DNA of 64,000 nucleotides from UBA6623 sp965238125 (GTDB taxonomy: Bacteria; Acidobacteriota; Terriglobia; Bryobacterales; UBA6623), in NCBI GenBank assembly GCA_965238125.1, contig OZ250179.1, positions 5,022,001 through 5,086,000 on the forward strand, written 5' to 3'. The notes below the pieces were generated by a model. It was given only the letters and a program-made list of their open reading frames with translations. It was not told the DNA's origin and searched no databases. Both the position numbers and the translations under genes were made by a program. This document shows positions 17,741 through 24,748 of the stretch, piece by piece (within the stretch, counting starts at the first letter, position 1; every line of letters begins with the position of its first letter).

Positions 17741-19402
17741 CCCGCATTTTCAATTTGATGTTTGACATCCCGACCTTCCAGCGGCCTTGAGCGTCTTTAT
17801 TCATAGGGGCTAGAGCCCGATGAGGACGCCATGGAGGCCAACACCCAATGGGTGAAAAACAAACCAAGCCATTCCAGCTAAGTTTCAACGGCTTGTTGAA
17901 AGTCGATTTCCAGGGATCGCATGTCACTTCCGACGGTGGCCTGATTTTGGTTCGCGAACTGGACGAGCGGCTCGGTCTCGGGAAGCTGATCGATGAGTAT
18001 CTCAGCGACTCGCGACAAGGCTTGAACAAGAAGTTCCCGCTGGCCGATCTGCTGCGCCAGTCGATCTACAGCCGCTTGGCAGGCTACGAGGACGTCAACG
18101 ACGCCGTCCGAGTGTCGGCTGACCCGACGTTTCGCTTGATCGGCTCGCAGAGGAACTGGGATCGCCGAGCGGCCTTGACCTCGACGCTGCATGGCTTCGA
18201 GACGGAGATGCTGGCGAGCGAAGAGAACCTGCTGGGGCTGATGGCGCTGAACCGAGAGCTGGTCGGGCAAGCGGAGGCGTTCGACGACTCCGAGCGGGTC
18301 GTTCTGGACATGGACTCCACCGAGAGTCCGGTCCATGGCCAACAGGAAGGCAGTGCCTACAACGGACACTTCGAGTCGGTCTGCTACCACCCGTTGCTTT
18401 TGTTCAACGGTCATGGTGATTGCCTCGCTGCCAAGCTGCGTCCCGGCAACGTGCACAGCGCCGAGGACTGGGATGAGCTATTGTTGCCGGAGATCGAGCG
18501 CCAACAGGCTGCGGGCAAGCAGGTCGCCTTCCGGGGCGATGCCGCCTTTGCCAAGCCGGAGATCTACGAGGCGCTGGAGGAGCGCGGCGCGGACTACGCG
18601 ATCCGCATTCCGGCCAATAAGAACCTGGAGCTGGAGATCGAAGACATCCTGTTTCGTCCGCCGGGGAGGCCCGGCCGCAAGCCGCTAGTGCGCTACAAGA
18701 GCTTTCGCTATCAGGCGGAGAGCTGGAAGGGGCCGAGACGAGTTGTCGCCAAGGTCGAGCACCACCAGGGCGAGCTATTCGCGCGCGTCGGTTTTATCGT
18801 GACGAACATGAGCTTGCCAAGCCGGTCGGTGGTGCGTTTCTACAACAAGCGCGGCACGGCGGAGCAGTGGATCAAAGAAGGTAAGCAAGCGACGCACTGG
18901 ACGCGGCTGTCGTGCCATCGCTTCCGGGCGAACGAGGTGCGCTTGCAGTTAAGCGTGCCGGCCTACAACCTGGGCAACCTGTGGCGGCGACTCGGGTTGC
19001 CGCACAGGATCAAGACGTGGTCACTGACGAGCTTGCAGCAGCGGTTGATGAAGACGGGCGGCAGATTGGTCAAGCACGCGCGGTACTACTGGTTGCTCTT
19101 GGCCGAGGGACATCTGAACCGGCGGCTGTTTGGCGACATGCTGCGGAGGATCTGGGCGCTGCCTGTGCCGGGTGGTTAGCACCGCACTTGGCGAATGCGA
19201 AATCTGTGTACTGAGGACGGAAGCTCGGAGGGGTGTCTGCGAAATTGACTTCGCAGCGGCGGATCAGCCCCCATGAGGGGCAAGAAGGGGGCTCGATCGG
19301 TCCCGCCTCAGCCGCCGCCTCTTTCGGGTGGAGAAATGGTTGCGCTTCGCCGGGTGAGGGTGTAGACTCGTGCCGTCAGAGGAGCCAAATCGGAAATCCT
19401 GG
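17741..19402 (+). mobile_element. IS1380-family element type A, copy 2 (complete)
   Basis: A 1662-bp complete element with a perfect 5-bp target duplication ttgat (17736-17740 and 19403-19407). The left end is cccgcattttcaattt; the right end read inward is ccaggatttccgattt. The terminal repeats are imperfect. One intact transposase gene occupies 17848-19179, followed by about 220 bp of noncoding right end. This copy defines the true limits of the other two type A copies. Confidence 0.95.
17848..19179 (+). CDS. IS1380-family transposase (type A), intact
   Basis: A 443-residue DDE transposase of the IS1380 type. The catalytic triad can be followed: Asp in VLDMDSTESPVHG (about 153), Asp in FRGDAAFAKPEIYE (about 231) and Glu in EQWIKEGKQATHWTR (about 340). 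The C-terminus is basic and aromatic (RLVKHARYYWLLLAEGHL). The start ATG follows the conserved acacccaatgggtg context seen in all copies. It is the only undamaged type A copy fully inside the window, so it is the likely source of mobility for the others. Confidence 0.93.
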   Translation: MGEKQTKPFQLSFNGLLKVDFQGSHVTSDGGLILVRELDERLGLGKLIDEYLSDSRQGLNKKFPLADLLRQSIYSRLAGYEDVNDAVRVSADPTFRLIGSQRNWDRRAALTSTLHGFETEMLASEENLLGLMALNRELVGQAEAFDDSERVVLDMDSTESPVHGQQEGSAYNGHFESVCYHPLLLFNGHGDCLAAKLRPGNVHSAEDWDELLLPEIERQQAAGKQVAFRGDAAFAKPEIYEALEERGADYAIRIPANKNLELEIEDILFRPPGRPGRKPLVRYKSFRYQAESWKGPRRVVAKVEHHQGELFARVGFIVTNMSLPSRSVVRFYNKRGTAEQWIKEGKQATHWTRLSCHRFRANEVRLQLSVPAYNLGNLWRRLGLPHRIKTWSLTSLQQRLMKTGGRLVKHARYYWLLLAEGHLNRRLFGDMLRRIWALPVPGG

Positions 19403-19564
19403 TTGATTGGTAAGAGACAATTGATGCCGGATCCGACAGATCAGCATGCTGGAGCGTCGAGAGGCTCCGAAACGCCCGGATCTAAACTAGGACAGTTCCC
19501 CACACTCCGCCTTGACAACCACAACATTTACATGTGATCACTATGGGGAGTTCACGGATCCTGA

Positions 19565-19807
19565 GACGTCATTGATGAAGGAATCTACCGCATCGACCAG
19601 ACTCCTGCCTCGTTACCCGACGATGGATGGGTGGTGAGATATCTTGACCTGGAGAGCCGGCAGGTCTCCCTTGTCGCTGATCTTCCCCAAATACCGGTCT
19701 TCCACTCTGCGGGGCTCAATGTGTCGCTGGACCGTAGGTGGCTACTCGTGGCACAACAGGATCAGGTGACCTCAGATCTAATGTTGGCCGAGGGTTACCG
19801 TCAATAG
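19565..19807 (+). pseudogene. C-terminal fragment of a WD40/TolB-like propeller protein
   Basis: About 80 residues with no start. The tail GLNVSLDRRWLLVAQQDQ, then SDLMLAEGYR and a stop at 19805, matches the usual ending of Acidobacteriota winged-helix/TolB-like propeller proteins (SPDGRW…QxD…SDLMLVENFR). The frame is blocked by a stop at 19562. Upstream, 19408-19561 has no recognisable coding, so only the last blade survives. It lies between an IS1380 copy and an IS630 remnant in the island half. Confidence 0.62.
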
Positions 19808-19845
19808 GCCAAGCAAGAGCACGGGTGAACAGTCCGGCTCACCTA

Positions 19846-20018
19846 CTGAGTCCCGCATAATATAGAGTCAATCAAGGCGGAGAGAAGACTGCTTCGAGAA
19901 GGCGGTGATCAAACGCGGCTTGCGGCGCATGCGGCGTAGCGCTTGGCGGGCGCGTTCGTCGAGTTCCCAATAGTCCTTCGGGCAGACGTTGGGCAGCTCG
20001 TGCTGCTTCCAGTACGCC
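19846..20018 (-). mobile_element. IS630-family remnant, about 170 bp
   Basis: This is the end of an IS630 element beginning after TA (19844-19845) with ctgagtcccgcataatat. It encodes the divergent last residues of the transposase on the minus strand. Similarity stops at about 20018, just before the protease gene. It has many substitutions relative to the three long copies, so it is an older insertion. Confidence 0.82.
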
Positions 20019-20062
20019 ACCTTGCCGGGGCGCTTACGATGGTGGCAAACCGGGGCGGAGGA

Positions 20063-20989
20063 ATGAAAGGGCTTTTCCGTCGGATTCTACGCGGCTTGAG
20101 AACGAAGCCGCTTCCCGAAACCTATGAGGCGATCCGCCCGGCAATAGTCGCCTTCATCTCACGGGCAGTACCAGGGGTGCGGGGTCAACTTCCGGCCCTT
20201 CCGAAAGTCATCGGAACCGGTTTCATTGTCGATTCTAGGGGCGTTGTCGCCACGAACCGGCACGTCGTGGAATTACTGGCCGGGCTGCCGAGCCACCCAA
20301 GGACTGGCAAGACATCGGCGGCGGCTTGGCTCTTCGTGGATATTCAAACCTCGGCGGATGGTGAGGAGCGAATCTACCACCAGCATTTCGCGGACGTCAA
20401 CTTGGCCCATGGACTCGACCACTTTTCCTACCCTGGCGTTCCCTGGTACGGCGAGGCGGTGCCGGATCTGGCATTCGTCCAGATCAATGTTCGCGATGTC
20501 CCGGCGGTTGATCTCACGACGGAGCCCGACATCATCAAGACGGGAATATCGGTAGCCACCGCAGGCTACCCCTTGGGGTCCGACGCCCTGGCTCCCGGCG
20601 GCCGGCTTATGCAAGTGACACCAACGCTGCGACACGGGATCGTCAGCAGCCTTCACCCGGCACCGATGCCGAATCCCCAGGGTTTTACGATCGATGCTCC
20701 GATTCAAAGCGGTGCGAGCGGGTCACCGGTTTTCTTGATGAATGAGCCTAAGGTTATCGGGATGATATATGCAAATATGCCTGACCACGACGCGCCTGAT
20801 GGGGGGATTGAGAGCACCAACCTAACATTCGCGCTGACGTCGAAGCTGACAAAGCAGGCGCTCGATTATTTCCTCGACGCGATAGATTTGGACCTTTCCG
20901 ACGTGCCGACGTTCGACTCGGTCAAAGAAGCCGAGGGGAAGTCGGAGTTGACTTGGGAAACTTTCCCGGACCCAGGGCAGGACAGTTAG
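20063..20989 (+). CDS. Trypsin-like serine protease (HtrA-like fold)
   Basis: About 308 residues. The triad is visible as His in VVATNRHVVELL (about 73), Asp in VPDLAFVQINV (about 137) and Ser in QSGASGSPVFL (about 220), the chymotrypsin/HtrA order. No PDZ domain follows, and no signal peptide or membrane segment is seen, so it is probably cytoplasmic. An insert of about 50 residues lies between His and Asp. ATG 20063 (MKGLFRRILRGL) is preferred; ATG 20039 is possible. The upstream DNA is an IS630 remnant, so the native 5' end could have been altered. It lies in the ancestral genomic island. Confidence 0.75.
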   Translation: MKGLFRRILRGLRTKPLPETYEAIRPAIVAFISRAVPGVRGQLPALPKVIGTGFIVDSRGVVATNRHVVELLAGLPSHPRTGKTSAAAWLFVDIQTSADGEERIYHQHFADVNLAHGLDHFSYPGVPWYGEAVPDLAFVQINVRDVPAVDLTTEPDIIKTGISVATAGYPLGSDALAPGGRLMQVTPTLRHGIVSSLHPAPMPNPQGFTIDAPIQSGASGSPVFLMNEPKVIGMIYANMPDHDAPDGGIESTNLTFALTSKLTKQALDYFLDAIDLDLSDVPTFDSVKEAEGKSELTWETFPDPGQDS

Positions 20990-21305
20990 TCAAGCCCCCC
21001 GCATCCGCCGACACAGCAACCTGAGCGCGTCCCTGTGGGCTTTCCGGGGCCATGGAGCCTATCGCAGCCGTAGGCGCGTCCTGTCGGCTTCTATGCCGGC
21101 CAATTCACAGCACACCGCGAAGGGGAGCAGCGCGGGCGTCTCCGTCGATCCAGGTGAGAATTTCTTCGGTGTCGCCGCCGGTCAACAGGTCATTGGCGGC
21201 GTAGGCGAGCAGCGCGGCGGCGAGACGGTTCACGCCGCGAGTCTAGCACCATTGATCATATTTTGATCACATTGGCTTCCTGGCGAATGGTCGACTACTC
21301 GTAAG
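20990..21305. other. Gap between protease and attachment repeat
   Basis: Apart from the small minus-strand ORF at 21105-21233, no gene is seen. At 21253-21276 tgatcatattttgatcacat carries two TGATCA boxes. A similar pair (tgtgatcatcatgtgatcac, about 35840-35859) lies on the island side of the other attachment repeat. Confidence 0.5.
21105..21233 (-). CDS. Small ORF of 42 residues near attL, function unknown
   Basis: A GTG start (21233) encodes VNRLAAALLAYAANDLLTGG and then DTEEILTWIDGD, ending APLRGVL. The helical, acidic composition looks coding, and the rest of this gap has no better frame. It lies just inside the island boundary, facing away from the tRNA. It is preceded by two TGATCA-containing repeats (21253-21276). 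Small genes at this position are sometimes recombination directionality factors, but no motif supports that here. Confidence 0.35.
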   Translation of the reverse strand: MNRLAAALLAYAANDLLTGGDTEEILTWIDGDARAAPLRGVL

Positions 21306-21368
21306 TCATTGAAAACATTGGTAGGCGCGGCAGGACTCGAACCTGCGACCCTCTGCTTAGAAGGCAGA
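21306..21368 (-). repeat. attL-type repeat: 3' part of tRNA-Arg plus flank (63 bp)
   Basis: Reads minus from tctgccttcta at the anticodon stem to caatgttttcaatga beyond the CCA. It matches 35988-36050 with a single mismatch, in the base 3' of the anticodon loop (A here, G there). The two repeats are in opposite orientation today. They become direct repeats once the 14.8-29.6 kb segment is turned back. Confidence 0.88.
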
Positions 21369-21395
21369 TGCTCTATCCGGCTGAGCTACGCGCCC
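21319..21395 (-). tRNA. tRNA-Arg (anticodon TCT), CCA encoded
   Basis: A complete cloverleaf on the minus strand. The acceptor GGGCGCG pairs with CGCGCCT (first pair G-U). D arm AGCTCAGCCGGATAGAGC; anticodon stem TCTGC/GCAGA with loop CTTCTAA (anticodon TCT); T arm with GGTTCGAGTCC; 3' ACCA is encoded. It serves as an integration site: its 3' portion plus 13 bp of flank is repeated at 35988-36050. Confidence 0.95.
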
Positions 21396-21556
21396 CTGGT
21401 TGGCTGCTTTCGCTTATTGTACAGATCGGTCTATTCCGCGACCAGACGGTTTGGGAGCTGTCGGCCTCGCGGCGGATCGGGTGTTGGATTTCGCAAAAAC
21501 TATGCGCTTGAGGAAATCGCCCGCCGAGGAGATGTGTCCAGCGCCGCCGGAGCTGT

Positions 21557-22432
21557 CTATTGCGGGGGGGTGCCGGGACCGCCCTCAGCGGAGCCGCGAG
21601 GGCCTCGTCCGCTGCGGAAACGCTGTCGCATCTCTTCCATTTCTTGCTGATCGATGAAGCCGTCGCCGTTGGCGTCCATCACCGGAAAACGCTCTTGCAT
21701 CATTTCGGGGAGTTCGTCCTTGGCGATCTTGCCGTCTTCGTTGACGTCAAAACGCGCGAAGAACCCGCCGGGGCCCCGTTGGCCGCCGGCGAATCGTCCC
21801 GGCCGGCGGCGACCCTCGTCTTGCTCGGTCGGGGGCGCGGCGGTGACTTCGTCGGTCTTGATGGCTTGGATGTTGATCGAGATCTCCACGTCGTCGCCCA
21901 AGACCAAACCGCCTCCCTCGAGGGCACGATTCCAAACAATGCCGTAGTGCTTTCGGTCGACTGACGCCGAAGCCTCGAAGCCCACCTTGTGATTGCCGCG
22001 ATTGTCGGTGATCGCCCCGAGAAAACCGACCGGCAGAGTGATTTCCCTCGAGACGCCGTGCATGCGGAAGGTTCCCTTGACGTCGTAGGCGTTGTCGCCG
22101 GTCTTGACGACTTCGGAGCTTTCGAAGGTGATCGCGGGATAGGTCTCGACGTCGAAAAAGTTGTCACTGCGCAGATCCTCGTCGCGTTTGTCGTGATTGG
22201 TGTCGATACTCGCGGCTTGGATTGTAACGTTGACCGAGGAGTCCTCGGGTTTGTCGGAGTCAAATCGAATCATCCCCTCGAAATCGGAAAAGCCGCCGCG
22301 CACTTTGGTCAACAAATGCCGGATCTCAAAACCGACGACGGAGTGAGCCTTGTCGATCTTGTAGGTCTCGGCCGAAAGCGGAAGCAGCGCGAGCAGCGCG
22401 GCAAGGAAATACAGGGGGTAGCGGTGCGTCAT
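21557..22432 (-). CDS. YceI-family secreted protein fused to a C-terminal EF-hand pair
   Basis: A 291-residue protein. Signal peptide (YFLAALLALLPLSA), then a YceI lipocalin-like domain (residues about 22-185): YKIDKAHSVVGFEIRHL, FDVETYPAITFESSEV, GTFRMHGVSREITLPV and FEASASVDRKHYGI are diagnostic. A Pro/Arg/Gly-rich linker leads to two calcium-binding EF loops, DVNEDGKIAKDEL and DANGDGFIDQQEM. YceI domains bind isoprenoid or lipid ligands in the periplasm; the EF pair suggests calcium dependence. ATG 22432 has GAGGAGAA close upstream. It is in host DNA next to the tRNA, within the inverted segment. Confidence 0.9.
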   Translation of the reverse strand: MTHRYPLYFLAALLALLPLSAETYKIDKAHSVVGFEIRHLLTKVRGGFSDFEGMIRFDSDKPEDSSVNVTIQAASIDTNHDKRDEDLRSDNFFDVETYPAITFESSEVVKTGDNAYDVKGTFRMHGVSREITLPVGFLGAITDNRGNHKVGFEASASVDRKHYGIVWNRALEGGGLVLGDDVEISINIQAIKTDEVTAAPPTEQDEGRRRPGRFAGGQRGPGGFFARFDVNEDGKIAKDELPEMMQERFPVMDANGDGFIDQQEMEEMRQRFRSGRGPRGSAEGGPGTPPQ

Positions 22433-22654
22433 GATGTTCTCCTCGACGGCCAAAACCGGGCAGGGCGGCCTGGTAGGCATTTTCGCATGTTTGCCGGGAG
22501 TGAGCGGTGTTGGAAAGCACGGCGCGGTGGGCCGAGCCCCAGACCGGCGACGGTCGGCGGCGGGCAAGGGCGTGGGCCTTGCGGCGGTATGGACGCCTCC
22601 GGCCGCTGTGCCATATTGAAATGAAGGGTCGGACGCCCGGTTCTTGCAATTCCC

Positions 22655-23641
22655 ATGAGTGACGCCCGCTCATCTCTCGTCGAAAAGGCGGCCGACGGCA
22701 TTTGGCTGATTCGCTTGCCACTGCCTTGGCCGCTTGCGATTGTCAACGTCTTTCTGCTGCGGCGGGAGGACGGCTACGTGCTGATCGATACGGGCCTGAA
22801 GACCGAGGATTCTCTGTCGGCGCTGGAAGAGGCGCTCGGGGAATTGGGCTTGCAATGGTCTTCGATTCAAGAGATCGTCATCAGCCACATGCACCCGGAC
22901 CACGTCGGGGCGGCGGCGGAGATCCGGCGACGATCCGGAGCGCCGGTTCGCATGCATCCGGTTGAGGCCGCGCTGGTGGCGCCACGGGACGGGAATGATT
23001 TCTTCGCGAAGACGGAAACCTACCTCAGCGAGAACGGTGTTCCCGAGGAGCACATCGCCACGATGAAGAAGGGCGCTCGGGCCGTGGCGAACGATATGGA
23101 GCGGTTTATTCCCGATCTGGAGATCGGCGAGGGGGACGAACTTTCGTACGAGGGCGGCCGGTTCGAGGTTCTGGTGACTCCGGGGCATTCGCCCGCATTG
23201 CTCAGTTTCTACAACGCCGATGCGCGGGTGCTGATCTCGACGGACGCATTGTTGGAACGGATCACGCCGCACATCGGAGTGCATCCTTTTTATGGGGGAG
23301 ATCCGTTGTCGGAGTATTTGGAATCACTGGGACGATTGGGCGGGCTGGCGGTCGAGCAAATCCTCCCTTCGCACGGCAACCCTTTTGGCGGCCACGCCGA
23401 GTGCATCGAAGGGGTGCAACGACACCACGCTCGGCGGCTGGACAAGATTCACGGCGTTGTGGAGGGAGACGAGTTGCATGCTTACGCGGTGGCGGGCGTC
23501 GTTTGGGGCGAGGATCGGTCGCTGATCGACCGGCGGTTCGCGATGGCCGAGGCGCTCTCTCACCTGGAACACCTTAGGCGAAACGGACAGGTAGAGCGCT
23601 CTCAACCCGACGGCGTCGCCTATTGGTCGGCGACATCATAA
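22655..23641 (+). CDS. Metallo-beta-lactamase-fold hydrolase
   Basis: A 328-residue MBL-fold protein of the glyoxalase II-like type. The zinc motif HxHxDH is ISHMHPDHVG (about residues 77-86). A further His is in VTPGHSPALL and an Asp in LISTDALLE; a C-terminal SHGNPFGGH supplies another. The C-terminal helical part (HHARRLDKIHGVVEGDELHA) is usual for this group. No signal peptide, so cytoplasmic. The substrate is unknown; lactones, thioesters and cyclic phosphates are all possible. It stands 85 bp before a second MBL-fold gene of a different subgroup. Confidence 0.85.
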   Translation: MSDARSSLVEKAADGIWLIRLPLPWPLAIVNVFLLRREDGYVLIDTGLKTEDSLSALEEALGELGLQWSSIQEIVISHMHPDHVGAAAEIRRRSGAPVRMHPVEAALVAPRDGNDFFAKTETYLSENGVPEEHIATMKKGARAVANDMERFIPDLEIGEGDELSYEGGRFEVLVTPGHSPALLSFYNADARVLISTDALLERITPHIGVHPFYGGDPLSEYLESLGRLGGLAVEQILPSHGNPFGGHAECIEGVQRHHARRLDKIHGVVEGDELHAYAVAGVVWGEDRSLIDRRFAMAEALSHLEHLRRNGQVERSQPDGVAYWSATS

Positions 23642-23726
23642 GAGTCAGCGGGGCGGAGACGGCGGTCAGAAGCGAGGCGAACCGTCGGCGGATGAAAGCG
23701 GCTGCGCGTTCCGAGCAAGGAGGGGC

Positions 23727-24527
23727 ATGTCGAATCCAAACCAGTATGAGGTGTATGCGATCCGGTACGCCGAGGCGGCCGCGCGCACGCGCGGCGATGC
23801 GTTCATCTTTGATACGACCCACGATGTTCCCTATCCTTTGGACTATTTCATTTGGGTGGTAAGGAATGAGCAGCGGACGATTCTCGTGGACACCGGGTTT
23901 GACGCGGGCGAAGGGGCGCAACGGGATCGCCCGATTTTTCTGGAGCCGGCCGAGGCGGTGGCGGCCGTCGGCATTGCGCCGGAGAGCATCAGCGAGACGA
24001 TCATCACGCACCTCCACTACGACCACGCCGGAGGGCTCGAACAGTTTCCGAATGCGCGCTTTCATCTGCAAGAAGCCGAGATGGTCTACGCCACGGGGCC
24101 GTGTATGTGTCACGGGCGCCTCCAGAAGCCGTTCACGGCGGAACATGTGTGCCAAATGGTACGGCGTGTTTATGCCGGAAAGGTTGTTTTTCATGACGGG
24201 GAAGCGGAGATTGCGCCGGGGGTGAGTGTCCATAAGGTCGGGGGGCATAGCCGAGGGTTACAGGTGGTGCGGGTGGATACGGCCGGCGGGCCGTTGGTGC
24301 TGGCGTCGGACGCGGCGCACTATTACGAAAATTACGAGGCGCGGAATCCGTTTCCGTTGGTTGTGGATGTTGAGGACATGCTGAAGGGCTATGACTTACT
24401 GACCAAGCTGGCGGGCGAACGGCGGTTGGTGATTCCGGGGCATGATCCGCTGGTTCGGCAACGATTTCCGGAGGCATTTGAGAATGCCGGAGCGGACGTG
24501 CGGCGGTTGGACTTGGGAGTGCTGTAG
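23727..24527 (+). CDS. MBL-fold hydrolase, N-acyl-homoserine-lactonase-like
   Basis: A 266-residue protein with the zinc motif HLHYDH in IITHLHYDHAGGLEQF (about 92-107). Further ligands are His in KVGGHSRGLQVV, Asp in LVLASDAAHYYEN and His in VIPGHDPLV. The Tyr in SDAAHYYENYE and the overall layout recall AttM/AiiB lactonases, which open acyl-homoserine lactone rings. Whether this enzyme quenches quorum signals or works on another lactone cannot be told. The start is supported by AAGGAGGGGC just upstream. It follows another MBL gene in the same direction, probably co-transcribed. Confidence 0.83.
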   Translation: MSNPNQYEVYAIRYAEAAARTRGDAFIFDTTHDVPYPLDYFIWVVRNEQRTILVDTGFDAGEGAQRDRPIFLEPAEAVAAVGIAPESISETIITHLHYDHAGGLEQFPNARFHLQEAEMVYATGPCMCHGRLQKPFTAEHVCQMVRRVYAGKVVFHDGEAEIAPGVSVHKVGGHSRGLQVVRVDTAGGPLVLASDAAHYYENYEARNPFPLVVDVEDMLKGYDLLTKLAGERRLVIPGHDPLVRQRFPEAFENAGADVRRLDLGVL

Positions 24528-24748
24528 GGCCGGAACTGCTGGGACCGCGAACGATTTTCGCGATCCATGTTGCTGAGTCGGGCACAAGAAGAGGGCAGGC
24601 CTGGAGACCTGCCCCACTAGGTCCAGTTTCGGAAACAAAGCGGTTCGACGAGTGAAAATCGAATGGCAGTTCCCCTTTTTCGCCCGACAGGAGAGAGAAT
24701 TTCCGTCGATTCCTTGACTCAAAAGGTCCGCTGATTTATAAAGTGGGC

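Noticed and set aside
20063..20989. Island serine protease as part of a protease-based immune system
   Set aside because: No caspase-like, TPR-CHAT or NLR partner is nearby; the neighbours are IS remnants and a small ORF.
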